DNA from: Terriglobia bacterium
GTDB taxonomy: Bacteria; Acidobacteriota; Terriglobia; Terriglobales; Acidobacteriaceae
Assembly (NCBI GenBank): GCA_020072585.1
Contig: JAIQGL010000010.1
Span: forward strand, 1-64,000
Reading direction: 5' to 3'
Length of the DNA stretch: 64,000 nt
This document shows positions 33,457 to 43,261 of the stretch, piece by piece (the first letter of the stretch is position 1; the number at the start of each line of letters is the position of its first letter). The position numbers were made by a program, and so were the translations under genes. The notes under the pieces are model-generated. The model was not told the DNA's origin and did no database searches. It worked only from the letters and a program-made list of their open reading frames with translations.

Positions 33457-34389
33457 ATGAGCGTCGCCAAATCAGCCATCCTGCTTCTCGCCCACGGCAC
33501 CCCCGACTCGTCCGCCGATATCCCCGAATTCTTAAATCATGTCACCGGCGGCCGCCCGGTCTCTGACGCCCTGATGCAGGAGATCACGTACCGCTATTCA
33601 CGGTGCGGCAAGTCTCCATTGACTGAGATCACCATGCAGCAAGCCAAAGCTTTGCAGGCCAAGATGGGCCTTCCGGTTTATGTGGGGATGCGCAACTGGA
33701 AGCCCTTTATCGTTGAGGCCGTGCGGCAGATGGCCGAAGATGGAATCAATAAGGTCGTGGCCATCTGTCTGGCCCCACAAAATTCTTCCACCAGCGTGGG
33801 GCTTTATCGCAAAGCGCTCACCGCGGAGATGAAGCCAGGCATGTCTCTGCAGTTTGTGGAGTGCTGGCATGACCACCCGCTGCTGATCCAGGCCTTTGCC
33901 GAGCGGCTGGAGCCGGTGTGGCGGCAGGCCAGTGCGGAGATGGGCGCTGCTCTGCCGGTAATCTTTACCGCACACAGCGTGCCCATGCGCACCATTCAGG
34001 CCGGCGATCCCTATGAGAGGCAGGCCAAGGAGACGGCGCGGCTGGTGGGCAACAGAATTGCCGGGCTCACAGCGGAACTGCAACACTTCGCTTTCCAGAG
34101 CCAGGGAATGGCAGCCGGCCCATGGCTGGGACCAACCGTGGAACGCGCCATGCTCGAGCAGAAAAAAGAAGGGCACAAAGGCGTGGTGATCGCCCCCATC
34201 GGCTTTGTGTGCGACCACGTTGAGGTGCTCTATGACGTGGACATCGGCTTCCGCGAGTTTGCCACCGAACAAGATCTCAGAATGTGGCGGCCCGAATCAC
34301 TGAACACATCAGACACGCTGGTGGCGGCGCTGGCCAAACTGGCGTCAACGCGGCTCGCCCTGGCCTCAGGGATCGTCTCCCTGGCATGA
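33457..34389 (+). CDS. hemH: Ferrochelatase
   Basis: Inserts Fe2+ into the porphyrin. The 310-residue protein starts LLLAHGTPDS and has the conserved catalytic His in FTAHSVP and the acidic/His segment CDHVEVLYDVD. No iron-sulphur C-terminus. It could work on protoporphyrin IX or on coproporphyrin III; the sequence alone does not decide and no hemQ is in the window. It is 48 bp after hemE and its stop overlaps the hemG start (ATGA at 34386-34389). Confidence 0.93.
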   Translation: MSVAKSAILLLAHGTPDSSADIPEFLNHVTGGRPVSDALMQEITYRYSRCGKSPLTEITMQQAKALQAKMGLPVYVGMRNWKPFIVEAVRQMAEDGINKVVAICLAPQNSSTSVGLYRKALTAEMKPGMSLQFVECWHDHPLLIQAFAERLEPVWRQASAEMGAALPVIFTAHSVPMRTIQAGDPYERQAKETARLVGNRIAGLTAELQHFAFQSQGMAAGPWLGPTVERAMLEQKKEGHKGVVIAPIGFVCDHVEVLYDVDIGFREFATEQDLRMWRPESLNTSDTLVAALAKLASTRLALASGIVSLA

Positions 34390-35795
34390 AGAGAATCGCC
34401 ATCATCGGCGGCGGCATTGCAGGTCTTAGCGCGGCTTTTTATCTTGAAAAAGCACGGCAGAGCGGCGCTGCACTGCAATGGATGCTGTTTGAAAAATCTG
34501 AACGCCTGGGCGGCGTCATCCGCACGGAGCAGCGTGATGGATTTGTTCTTGAGGCCGGGCCAGACTCTTTTCTCAGCGCCAAGCCTGAAGCCGCGCGTCT
34601 GTGCAAGGAGTTGGGAATCGACGGCCAGCTTATCAGTTCCAATGACGCCGGACGCAAAACCTACATCCTGGTAAAAGGCCGGCTCGTGCCCATACCGCAG
34701 GGCCTGGAATTCATGGTGCCCACGCGCATCTGGCCCATGGCAACCACGCCACTGTTTTCCTTCACCACCAAATGGCGCATGGCGGGTGAACTGTTTTCTT
34801 CCGCGCGGAAAAACGCAGAGGACGAATCAGTGGGCGAATTTGTCCGCCGCCATTTTGGCCAGGAGATGGTTGATCGCGTGGCGGAGCCGTTGCTGGCCGG
34901 CGTCTATGGCGGCAATGCGGAGCGGCTCAGCATTCGCGCCGTGCTGCCGCGCTTTGCCGAGATGGAGCGCGAACACGGCAGTCTTGTCCGGGCAACGTTG
35001 CAAGCCAAAGCCAGGGCCAGGACCCTGGCCCGTCCCGGGGCCAAACCGCAGCCGCTGTTTACGTCACTCAGAAACGGCATGCAGCAGATGGTGGACGCAC
35101 TGCTGGGCACGCTGCCGCAGGCTTCCATACACTTGCAACAACAAGATCTATCTTTGCGGAAAATCAATGATGACTGGGAGATTGAGAGCGCCGGCATCCG
35201 GGAAAGATTTCAGGCGGTATTGCTGGCGGTACCCGCCCCTTCAGCCGCCGGGCTTCTGCGGCAATTCCATCCCGGACTGATTGAGGGGTTGGAAAAAATC
35301 CAGTACACCTCTTCCGTGGCAGTTGCACTGGCCTATGATCAGGCCAATCTGCCCCCAGGACACGGCTTCCTGGTGCCGCGGTCAGAAGGCCGCAGAATGA
35401 TGGCTTGCACCTTTGTGCACATGAAATTTCCCTATCGCGCGCCGGAAGGAAAAAAGATGCTGCGCTGCTTCTTTTCCAGCTCGCGTATGCCTGACCTGCT
35501 CATGCATAGCGATGAAGCCCTGCAACAGATGGCCCGGCAGGAGCTGAAAGAAATCCTGGATCTGAATGCCGAGCCACTGTTCGCACGCACATTTCGCTGG
35601 GATCGCGCCATGGCGCAATATGAAACCGGCCATCTGGACCGCGTGGCCGAGATGGAGAAGATCGTGGCCGCCATGCCGGGTTTTCATATCATCGGCAATT
35701 CTTTTCACGGCATCGGCGTGCCTGACTGCATTAAATCAGCGCGGCTGGCAGTGGAGCAGATTACTTCCGGCGTTTCACAGCCCGCCGCGGTTTAG
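34386..35795 (+). CDS. hemG: Protoporphyrinogen/coproporphyrinogen oxidase, HemY type
   Basis: An oxygen-dependent FAD enzyme that removes six electrons from the porphyrinogen. Read from ATG 34386 (469 residues): the FAD-binding IIGGGIAGLSAAFYL begins at residue 5, and RLGGVIRTEQ and the C-terminal HIIGNSFHGIGVPDCI (FAD contact) are intact. The longer in-frame start upstream lies within hemH and is rejected. It overlaps hemH by 4 bp; its last 35 bp overlap the convergent YjbR gene. Confidence 0.93.
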   Translation: MKRIAIIGGGIAGLSAAFYLEKARQSGAALQWMLFEKSERLGGVIRTEQRDGFVLEAGPDSFLSAKPEAARLCKELGIDGQLISSNDAGRKTYILVKGRLVPIPQGLEFMVPTRIWPMATTPLFSFTTKWRMAGELFSSARKNAEDESVGEFVRRHFGQEMVDRVAEPLLAGVYGGNAERLSIRAVLPRFAEMEREHGSLVRATLQAKARARTLARPGAKPQPLFTSLRNGMQQMVDALLGTLPQASIHLQQQDLSLRKINDDWEIESAGIRERFQAVLLAVPAPSAAGLLRQFHPGLIEGLEKIQYTSSVAVALAYDQANLPPGHGFLVPRSEGRRMMACTFVHMKFPYRAPEGKKMLRCFFSSSRMPDLLMHSDEALQQMARQELKEILDLNAEPLFARTFRWDRAMAQYETGHLDRVAEMEKIVAAMPGFHIIGNSFHGIGVPDCIKSARLAVEQITSGVSQPAAV

Positions 35796-36228
35796 CTTTA
35801 ACGGCTTTAGTTTTAGCTGCCTTGGCTTTGGACTTAGTCTTAATGCCCTTTTTGGACTTCGCATCGGGTGTTGTTGGCAAACCAGCCTGCGTCTTCTTCG
35901 GCAGCTTTTCCATCACCAGCTGATGTGAACTTTCGATCAGCTCTTTCATTTCCGGCTGGCGCAGTGCGTTCATGTCAATGATCGCCACCCAGTGGTTGCG
36001 CGCCATGTAGGGTGCTGGAATAATTCCTTCTACTTCCACCAGCTCGGCGAACTTTTCCGGCGTGCACTTGAAAGCAATTTTGGTCGGGCTCACGCCCGGC
36101 TCCAGGTTGGCGATACAAAACATCTTTCCGGCAATGCGGAAGAGCAGGTTGTGCTCCCACTGCACGTCTTCCGTAGCATGCGGAAGGGAAAGACAGAACG
36201 CGCGCACCCAGTCAAGATAAGAGGTCAT
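35761..36228 (-). CDS. MmcQ/YjbR-family protein with basic tail
   Basis: Residues 1-110 (SYLDWVRAFCLSLPHATEDV ... MARNHWVAIIDMNAL) form the YjbR/CyaY-like fold, a small DNA-binding-type domain of unknown role. Residues about 118-155 are a Lys/Ala/Pro tail (KSKAKAAKTKAVKAKPRR) like histone H1 or HU-tail proteins. Start ATG 36228 fits the domain N-terminus. The 3' end overlaps hemG by 35 bp in the opposite direction, so the tail codons lie over the hemG end. Nucleoid binding is an inference from the tail. Confidence 0.85.
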   Translation of the reverse strand: MTSYLDWVRAFCLSLPHATEDVQWEHNLLFRIAGKMFCIANLEPGVSPTKIAFKCTPEKFAELVEVEGIIPAPYMARNHWVAIIDMNALRQPEMKELIESSHQLVMEKLPKKTQAGLPTTPDAKSKKGIKTKSKAKAAKTKAVKAKPRRAVKRRK

Positions 36229-36274
36229 GGAAGAAATACTAGACGCTGGCGGATGTGCGGGCAAACTGCACGGA

Positions 36275-37693
36275 TCAACTTTGGATTTCGAATAGCGCCC
36301 GTGCAATCTCAGCTTCTTCAGAAGCCCCAAAGACGGTGCGCAGGTCCATCAGTACACGGCCTTCTTCCACGCGAGTGACGATCGGCGGATTGTGCCGGCG
36401 CAGACGCGCCGCCAGTTCGTCGGCACTGAGCCCATCCGCGGTCACGGCCAGCAGGAACGTCGACAAGGCTGAAGTCGGCGCAGAACCGCCACCGATCAGC
36501 GATTCACCGGAAATGATCTCTGCCTTCAAATGAGCTGCTGAGCTGAGGCGTGCTCGCAGCGCCTCAGCGCGAGTGCGAATTTCCTGAGCGGATGTACGCA
36601 TCATGCGGGCAAATGGAATGGCATCGTAATTCTGGCGGATATATTCCATCAGCGTGCCCTCCAGGGCCGCATAGGTCAGCTTGTCCACGCGCAGCGCGCG
36701 GAAGAGCGGATTGGAGCGTACGCGCTTGATCAGATCTTCACGGCCGCTCAGCAATCCGGCTTGCGGGCCGCCCAGCATCTTGTCGCCACTGTAAGTAATA
36801 ATGTCGGCGCCCGCGCGGAGGCTCTCCATCACGCCGCTTTCGTTCACGCCCAGACTGCGCAACGGAAGCATGGCGCCGCCGCCCAGGTCTTCCATCACCG
36901 GAATATTGTGCTTGCGTCCAAGCGCGGCCAGCTCTTCCAGGCTCGGCTGCTCGGTAAATCCGATAATGGCAAAGTTGGAGCGATGCACGCGCAGCAGCAG
37001 CCGTGTCTTTTCATTGATTGCGCGTTCATAGTCGGCTAGGCGCGTGCGGTTGGTGGTACCCACTTCGCGCAACACCGCACCGGATTTAACCATCACATCG
37101 GGCACGCGGAAGGAGCCGCCAATCTCCACCAGTTCGCCGCGCGAGACGATGACCTCACCGCCTTCCGCCAGCGTGTTCAACGCCAGCATGACCGCCGCGG
37201 CGCAGTTATTCACCACGACTGTCCGGATACCGCTTACACCTTCCTGATTGAGCAGGCGGGAGAACAGGCGCTCCACATGGACGTCGCGCTTGCCGCGCTC
37301 GCCTGTGGCAACATCAAATTCCAGATTGGAGTAGCGGCCTGCGACATCGATAATGCGCTTTAGTGCGGCTTCCGCCAGTGGCGCGCGGCCTAGATTTGTA
37401 TGCAGAATTACGCCGGTGGCATTGATGACGGGCTTCAGAGAAAATCCCATGACGCTGCTCAGGTGGCGCGCGATAGCGTGCGGCAGATGAGACACTGCGA
37501 GCTCCACGGCTTCCTGGTTCGTCAGCGTACCAGACGCGATCTCTTCACGCACATTAGCCAGCACCCCGCGAATGGATTCCGTCACAGCAGGCTGGCCTTC
37601 ACGGGAAACAAGTTCCGCCAGCTCCACGTTCTTCAAAAGCTCGTCCACGGAAGGAAGCAGGCGGTAGAGATCGGATTTGGAGGAGATAGTCAT
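36275..37693 (-). CDS. selA: L-seryl-tRNA(Sec) selenium transferase
   Basis: PLP enzyme that turns seryl-tRNA(Sec) into selenocysteinyl-tRNA(Sec). The 472-residue protein from ATG 37693 has LPSVDELL near the N-terminus, INATGVILHTNLGRAPL, and the PLP-lysine segment ITYSGDKMLGGPQAG, all hallmarks of SelA. Longer start (37819) rejected as its extra residues are not family-like. No selB, selD or tRNA-Sec lies in the window, so Sec decoding must be completed elsewhere on the chromosome. Confidence 0.94.
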   Translation of the reverse strand: MTISSKSDLYRLLPSVDELLKNVELAELVSREGQPAVTESIRGVLANVREEIASGTLTNQEAVELAVSHLPHAIARHLSSVMGFSLKPVINATGVILHTNLGRAPLAEAALKRIIDVAGRYSNLEFDVATGERGKRDVHVERLFSRLLNQEGVSGIRTVVVNNCAAAVMLALNTLAEGGEVIVSRGELVEIGGSFRVPDVMVKSGAVLREVGTTNRTRLADYERAINEKTRLLLRVHRSNFAIIGFTEQPSLEELAALGRKHNIPVMEDLGGGAMLPLRSLGVNESGVMESLRAGADIITYSGDKMLGGPQAGLLSGREDLIKRVRSNPLFRALRVDKLTYAALEGTLMEYIRQNYDAIPFARMMRTSAQEIRTRAEALRARLSSAAHLKAEIISGESLIGGGSAPTSALSTFLLAVTADGLSADELAARLRRHNPPIVTRVEEGRVLMDLRTVFGASEEAEIARALFEIQS

Positions 37694-37894
37694 TTTCTCT
37701 TGTCCCGAGCGAAGCGAGGGAACCCTATTGCCATGATCATCTTTCAAGCTACTGCTGCACATTTTCGCAAAACGGCCGCGAATGTAAAGATGCAAATGGT
37801 ACGAGTGCTTCTCTTGCAAAGCGTTCCAAGCCTAAACATCTCGTCAAAGGATAGCGATCCCTCGCCCGCCGAACGGGACTCGGGATTTCAGGAG

Positions 37895-40096
37895 CTACCC
37901 CACCTCCACTAGCCCATACCTGCGCTGCCAGTGGTTTTTTAGATGCGCCATCACACGTTTGCGGTCTTCCAGAGAAACTTCCGGATCAGTTTCCGCTACG
38001 AGCTTTGCTGCTTCTACTTTCGCCAACTCCAGCAGTTTGCGGTCGCGGAGAAGGTTGGCGACGCGCAGGCCGGGCATGCCAGCCTGCCTGGTTCCAAAAA
38101 ACTCACCAGGACCGCGCAGTTCAAGGTCAAGTTCGGCGATTTCAAATCCGTCCTGTGTGCGTACCATTTCGTTCAGGCGGCGCTCGCCCTCCTGTGAAAC
38201 CTTGCCGCCGGTCATCAGCACGCAATAGGACTTGGCGGCGCCACGGCCAATGCGTCCGCGAAGCTGGTGCAGCTGTGAGAGTCCAAAGTGCTCAGCATGT
38301 TCTACCACCATCACAGTCGCGTTGGGCACGTCCACTCCCACTTCAATCACCGTGGTGGCAACCAGGACGTCAATCTCCGCGGCCTTGAAGCGACGCATGG
38401 TCTCTTCTTTTTCTTCCGGGCTTAAGCGGCCATGCAGAAGCCCGACGCGCAGATCAGGAAAGACTTTTTTCCGCAGCTCGTCATACATGTGCAATGCGGC
38501 CTTCAGCCCGGTTTTTGATCGCGCACCCACGGGCTCATTGGCAAACTCCATCTCCTGCTGCTCTGCAGGAGCGCCTTCAATCACGGGATAGACAACATAG
38601 GCCTGGCGGCCAAGCCGCGCCTGCTTGCGCACAAAGTCCCAGACTTCATTGGCGCGCTTGTCGGAAATTTTGCGCGTGGTGATGGGCGTGCGTCCGGGCG
38701 GCAGCTCGTCGAGCACGCTGGTATCGAGATCGCCATAGAGCGTAAGCGCAAGCGTGCGCGGAATGGGCGTGGCGGTCATCACCAGCGTGTCCGGTTCCGT
38801 GTCACCTTTCTTCATGAGCTTGAAGCGCTGCATCACGCCGAAGCGGTGCTGCTCGTCGACGATCACAAAGCCCAGCTTGTGAAACTCAACTTTTTCCTGA
38901 ATCAGCGCATGCGTGCCGATGACCAGATGCACGTTGCCCTGCGCAACATGGCGGCGGACACTGCGTTTCAGCGCGTCATCCATGGAGCCGGTGAGCAGCA
39001 CCACGCGGTAGCCGGCATCTTCCAGAGTGCGCCGCGCGGAAAGATAATGCTGAATGGCCAGGATTTCCGTGGGCGCCATGAAGGCCGCCTGGTAACCGTT
39101 CTCCATGGCGATGACCGCCGCTTGCAAAGCAACGATCGTCTTGCCGGAGCCGACATCGCCCTGAAGCAGGCGGCGCATGGGTGAAGGTTGCTGCATGTCC
39201 TGAGCGATTTCTCCGAGTACGCGCTTCTGCGCCGCGGTGGGTTTGAAAGGCAGCGTCTTCTTGATCGCCTCGCGAACATTCTCTGTCAGCGCAAAAGAGA
39301 TTCCCGGACGCGAGCGCATCTTGCGCCGCTTCAGCTCCAGGCCGACCTCAAGAAAGAACAGCTCTTCAAAGATCAAGCGCCGGTGCGCCGGCGTGGCAAA
39401 GTTCTGTAGCGCGGCAAAGGCCTCGCCTTCCGGGGGAAAGTGCACGTGCTCAAAAGCGGCGCGGCGATCCAAAAGGCCCAGGCGGCGGCAGAGCGCAGGC
39501 GGAATTCCATCGGCAATCTGCGGTCCCAGGTTTTCCAGCGCGCCATGAATGATGCGGCGAAACCAGCGCGAGGTCAGCTTGGTGTTGGCCGCCGACTCAT
39601 AGATCGGCACAATCCGGCCCACCTCAAGCGACTCAATGTCCTTGGCGCTTTCCAGATCAAGCTCGCCTTCACCGCCGCCTCCGCCGTCAAGAACTTCAAA
39701 CTGCGGCTGATTGATTTGCAGGCCGCGGCCTTTCCATCCTTCTTCCACCTTGCCATAGAGCGCCACCAGCTGGCCGGGTTTGAAACGGTCACGCAGATAT
39801 TCACCATGGAACCAGATGCACTTGAGCGTGGAGCGTCCCTGGCCGGCGACCAGTTCAAAAATCGGCATGCCGTTGCGCGTGCGAAAGATGGCTGAGTTGC
39901 GCACCTCGGCAATGACCGTGGCCATCTCACCGGCGCGCAGCTCGCCAATGCCGCGCGGATTCAGGCGGTCTTCATAACGAAAAGGCAGGTAGTAGAGCAG
40001 GTCTTCCACGGTGGAGATGTTTTTCTGCTCCAGCCATTCCGCCACACGCGGCCCAACGCCTTTTACGTATTTCACTTCTGTATGCAGATCAAGCAC
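37895..40096 (-). CDS. recG: ATP-dependent DNA helicase RecG
   Basis: Branch-migrating helicase for replication-fork repair. From the GTG at 40096 the protein begins VLDLHTEVKYVKGVGPRVAE, which matches the usual RecG N-terminus; the ATG at 40198 would add 34 unrelated residues. The wedge/OB domain is followed by Walker A LLQGDVGSGKTIVALQ, VDEQHRFGVMQR, VMTATPIPRTLALT and HQLRGRIGRG. Length about 733, within the family range. Followed by selA in the same direction. Confidence 0.93.
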   Translation of the reverse strand: MLDLHTEVKYVKGVGPRVAEWLEQKNISTVEDLLYYLPFRYEDRLNPRGIGELRAGEMATVIAEVRNSAIFRTRNGMPIFELVAGQGRSTLKCIWFHGEYLRDRFKPGQLVALYGKVEEGWKGRGLQINQPQFEVLDGGGGGEGELDLESAKDIESLEVGRIVPIYESAANTKLTSRWFRRIIHGALENLGPQIADGIPPALCRRLGLLDRRAAFEHVHFPPEGEAFAALQNFATPAHRRLIFEELFFLEVGLELKRRKMRSRPGISFALTENVREAIKKTLPFKPTAAQKRVLGEIAQDMQQPSPMRRLLQGDVGSGKTIVALQAAVIAMENGYQAAFMAPTEILAIQHYLSARRTLEDAGYRVVLLTGSMDDALKRSVRRHVAQGNVHLVIGTHALIQEKVEFHKLGFVIVDEQHRFGVMQRFKLMKKGDTEPDTLVMTATPIPRTLALTLYGDLDTSVLDELPPGRTPITTRKISDKRANEVWDFVRKQARLGRQAYVVYPVIEGAPAEQQEMEFANEPVGARSKTGLKAALHMYDELRKKVFPDLRVGLLHGRLSPEEKEETMRRFKAAEIDVLVATTVIEVGVDVPNATVMVVEHAEHFGLSQLHQLRGRIGRGAAKSYCVLMTGGKVSQEGERRLNEMVRTQDGFEIAELDLELRGPGEFFGTRQAGMPGLRVANLLRDRKLLELAKVEAAKLVAETDPEVSLEDRKRVMAHLKNHWQRRYGLVEVG

Positions 40097-40221
40097 TAAC
40101 AAGATGATACTTGAGCGGCCGGGCGGCGCGCGTTTTCCGGTTGCGGCCGGACATAGGATTTTCCATCGCGTATTTTCTCCTGTAATTTCACCGCGCACGC
40201 AAGTGCGGTTACACTGAAGCG

Positions 40222-41175
40222 ATGGCTAAAACACCCCAGGACACAACCGCAACGCACCGCAAGCCCGACCTGAGCGTGAGCTTTGCCGGCATCACATTCA
40301 AGAACCCGGTGATCGCGGCCGCCGGAACGTTTGGGTACGGCATTGAATTTGAAGATATTGTCACGCTGGAAAAGCTGGGTGGGTTCGTGACCAAAGGGCT
40401 CTCGCGCGAGCCCATGGTCGGCAACCCGCCGCCACGCCTGTTTGAGACCGCCGCAGGCATGCTGAATGCGATCGGGCTACAGAACATCGGCGCACGCGCG
40501 TTCATTGAAGAAAAATTGCCGAAGCTGGCGGCGAAGAAGAACGTGGTCGTGATTGCCAATGTGTTTGGCTATTCACGCGAAGACTATCAGGAGACAATCC
40601 GCATCCTGAATGAAGCGGAAGGTATTGCCGCGTACGAACTGAACGTCTCCTGCCCCAACACCAGCCACGGCGGCATGGTCTTTGGCACGGACCGCGCCTT
40701 GCTGGAAGAGCTGGTGGCCAGTTGCAAAGCGGCTGCACTGCGCCCGCTGATCGTGAAGCTCTCACCCAACGTAACCAGCATTGCCGCCATGGCCAAATCT
40801 GCGGAAAATGCCGGCGCCGACGCAATCTCACTGGTCAACACGTTTGTGGGCATGGCGATTGACGCCAAAACGCGGAAGCCGCGCATCTCCAACGTGACTG
40901 CGGGATTGAGCGGGCCGGCCATCAAGCCGATTGCGTTGCGCATGGTCTATGAAGCGGCGCACACGGTGGAAATTCCCGTGATCGGGATGGGCGGCATCAC
41001 CACCGCGGAAGACGCGGTGGAGTTTATGCTGGCCGGTGCCGCCGCCGTGCAGGTGGGAACCGCGAACTTCTGGGACCCCTGCGCCACGGAAAAAATTGTG
41101 GACGGCCTACAGCGCTGGTGTTTTGAAAATAGAGTGAAACGGATTACGGATCTGATTGGGACGCTGGAAGTATGA
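40222..41175 (+). CDS. pyrD: Dihydroorotate dehydrogenase, class 1B type
   Basis: Oxidises dihydroorotate to orotate in pyrimidine synthesis. The 317-residue protein has the FMN barrel and the catalytic-loop motif NVSCPNTSHGG with Cys as base, which marks class 1 (soluble), and its length fits the NAD-linked PyrDB form, which needs a PyrK partner not seen here. GMGGITTAEDA near the C-terminus is the phosphate-binding loop. Divergent from recG with 125 bp between starts. Confidence 0.93.
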   Translation: MAKTPQDTTATHRKPDLSVSFAGITFKNPVIAAAGTFGYGIEFEDIVTLEKLGGFVTKGLSREPMVGNPPPRLFETAAGMLNAIGLQNIGARAFIEEKLPKLAAKKNVVVIANVFGYSREDYQETIRILNEAEGIAAYELNVSCPNTSHGGMVFGTDRALLEELVASCKAAALRPLIVKLSPNVTSIAAMAKSAENAGADAISLVNTFVGMAIDAKTRKPRISNVTAGLSGPAIKPIALRMVYEAAHTVEIPVIGMGGITTAEDAVEFMLAGAAAVQVGTANFWDPCATEKIVDGLQRWCFENRVKRITDLIGTLEV

Positions 41176-41257
41176 GAAGGCGGTAGTTGGTAGTGGGTCT
41201 AAGGAGATGGAAGGCTAACTCCCCGCACATCAGCGTCATTCGGTCCACGCAGATGAG

Positions 41258-41300
41258 TTTTGACCATACGGAATGGTTTTTTGACCATACGAGGGTATGG
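41258..41300. repeat. Short direct repeat with hairpins after pyrD
   Basis: TTTTGACCATACG occurs twice (from 41258 and from about 41279) about two helical turns apart. The second copy forms a 6-bp hairpin CCATAC (41285-41290)/GTATGG (41295-41300). A T6 run follows the first copy. It lies between the convergent pyrD and ABC transporter genes and may act as a weak terminator or binding site. Confidence 0.4.
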
Positions 41301-41344
41301 AGTCTACCTAAAAAGGGCTTTGGCGATAGTTGGGCGTCCTGCGA

Positions 41345-43213
41345 CTAAGAGCGTGGCTGCAAGACCGAAGGCAGAACTGGGCTGTGAAAATGCAGTTGAT
41401 ATAGCATCCAGTATAGGCCGCGTCGCGCGAGCAATGTTTTGTGGTCTCCAGCTTCGCGGATTGTCCCGTCATGCACTACGAAAATTTTATCCATAGACTG
41501 AATTGTAGAAAGGCGATGCGCAATAACTAAGGACGTTCTGGCAGCCATTGCTCTTCCCACAGCGTTGCGCACTTGCATTTCAGTCTCGGGATCGACGGAG
41601 CTGGTTGCCTCATCCAGTACCAGGACAGGGCGCTCAAATGCCAGAGCGCGCGCAAATCCAATCAATTGCCTCTGCCCAGCAGAGAATCCCGCGCTATTTC
41701 CAAGAATTTCTGTTTGATAGCCCTTTTCAAGGCTCAAAATGAATTCGTTGATGTGCACCGCACGCGCGGCATCTCTCACTTTCTCATAGAGGATGGAATG
41801 GGTCCCGAGCCCGATATTGGAGGCTATATCGCGCGGGAAGAGAGCTATGTCCTGTGGCACGACCGCAAAACTGGAGCGGAGTTCCTCCAAATTTATTTCC
41901 CGAATATCGACATCATCCAACAATATCTGGCCCCGCTGGATGTCATAAAACCTGAGCAACAAGCTGGTGATAGTGGTTTTGCCTGCTCCAGTCCTGCCGA
42001 CAAAAGCTGCCTTTTCCCCCGCCTCGACAATGAATGAAATATTCTTCAATATCCAGTCTTCGCCTTCGTAAGCGAACCAAACATTGCGGAACTCAATTCG
42101 TCCACGCACAACATGAAGGCGCGCTGGCTTGTCAGGATTTGTGGTGACCACCAGCTCATCCAATAGGGCAAAAATGTTCTCAGCCGAGGCAAGGGCAGCC
42201 TGCAGCATAGGGTATCTTGAGCTGATTTCAGCAATCGGATCATAGAAGGACTGGGCGAACTGCATGAATGCGACGAGACTTCCCAGAGTCATGATTTGCT
42301 GAATTACATGTCCTCCGCCGTACCAGAGAATCAGGGCCATCCCAATAGAAAGCATGGTCTCGATCGCAGGATAGAACAACGCAGTGCGAAGCATGGCTGA
42401 CATCGCTGCTTGGTAATGGCCATGATTGAGTAATTCAAAGCGGTCCATCTCCTGCTTTTCGCAATTGAAAATCTGGACAACATGCATGAGCGCCAAACGC
42501 TCTTGCAAAAAGGTGCCCAGTTCGCTGATCCGCTCGCGCAGCTTCCTGAATGCGGGTCTGGAAATGGACCGGAACCACCCGGACCAGGCTGCAATCAGCA
42601 ACAGGATCAAACACGAAAACAATGACAATCGGACATTTAATCTGAACATCCAGCCTAGCGTGTAAACCACCGCGAGAGCATGGCCCAAAATAGCAACTAT
42701 TCCCGAATTGAGTACGTCAAGCAGGACATCCACATCAGTTGTAAGACGCGTCATCAGTCGGCCGGCCGGGGTTCGGTCATAGAACTGAACAGGGGCTTTT
42801 TGTAATCGCCTGAATATCTCCTGCCGCAGGTCATACACCGCGTTCTGCCCCGTGGTTTCCGCGATCAGGGTCCGCAGATATTGCAGGACAGATTGAATGA
42901 GGTTAGCGGAGAGAAACAATATCGCAATAAAAACAAGACCTTCATGCCTCGATCCACCCAGGCCCAGAATGTCAGCACCTTTCTTAATCCAAAGAATGTA
43001 GCTCGATGGCTGCTTTGTGGAATCCGGAAGAATAAAGAGATCGATTGCCGCTTTGGTGAGTAGCGGCCCAGCAGCCGCAAGCGGCACGTTCACCAGGATC
43101 ACCACAAGAGCTCTTGCCCCCTCCCACTTATATGGATACAGATAGTGAAGCAGTCTCGCGGTCAAGCGCCAGTCTGAAACTCTCTTTGCATTTTGTGGAT
43201 GCCGGTCAACCAT
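41345..43213 (-). CDS. ABC exporter half B (heterodimeric)
   Basis: A 622-residue membrane-plus-ATPase half transporter, six helices then an NBD: Walker A GRTGAGKTT, signature FSAGQRQ (replacing the canonical LSGGQ) and Walker B with catalytic Glu LVLDEATSSVD. A changed signature here and a changed Walker B in the partner are the mark of heterodimeric exporters such as BmrCD or TM287/288. It is the last gene of the long minus-strand series and probably exports its product. Confidence 0.93.
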   Translation of the reverse strand: MVDRHPQNAKRVSDWRLTARLLHYLYPYKWEGARALVVILVNVPLAAAGPLLTKAAIDLFILPDSTKQPSSYILWIKKGADILGLGGSRHEGLVFIAILFLSANLIQSVLQYLRTLIAETTGQNAVYDLRQEIFRRLQKAPVQFYDRTPAGRLMTRLTTDVDVLLDVLNSGIVAILGHALAVVYTLGWMFRLNVRLSLFSCLILLLIAAWSGWFRSISRPAFRKLRERISELGTFLQERLALMHVVQIFNCEKQEMDRFELLNHGHYQAAMSAMLRTALFYPAIETMLSIGMALILWYGGGHVIQQIMTLGSLVAFMQFAQSFYDPIAEISSRYPMLQAALASAENIFALLDELVVTTNPDKPARLHVVRGRIEFRNVWFAYEGEDWILKNISFIVEAGEKAAFVGRTGAGKTTITSLLLRFYDIQRGQILLDDVDIREINLEELRSSFAVVPQDIALFPRDIASNIGLGTHSILYEKVRDAARAVHINEFILSLEKGYQTEILGNSAGFSAGQRQLIGFARALAFERPVLVLDEATSSVDPETEMQVRNAVGRAMAARTSLVIAHRLSTIQSMDKIFVVHDGTIREAGDHKTLLARRGLYWMLYQLHFHSPVLPSVLQPRS

Positions 43214-43261
43214 AGTAAAAGTCTGAAAACGTACAGTTTCGATTCCCCTGGAGACGCCGGT

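Noticed and set aside
33598-34272. 224-residue minus-strand open frame
   Set aside because: Antisense to hemH; high His and Gly content reflects reverse-strand translation of a GC-rich gene.
37694-37894. Short palindrome-like TCCCGAGCGAAGCGAGGGA upstream of selA as a terminator or REP
   Set aside because: The stem has mismatches in the middle and there is no T-run; not enough to call.
37400-37912. 170-residue plus-strand frame over selA start
   Set aside because: Antisense to selA and recG ends; no domain.
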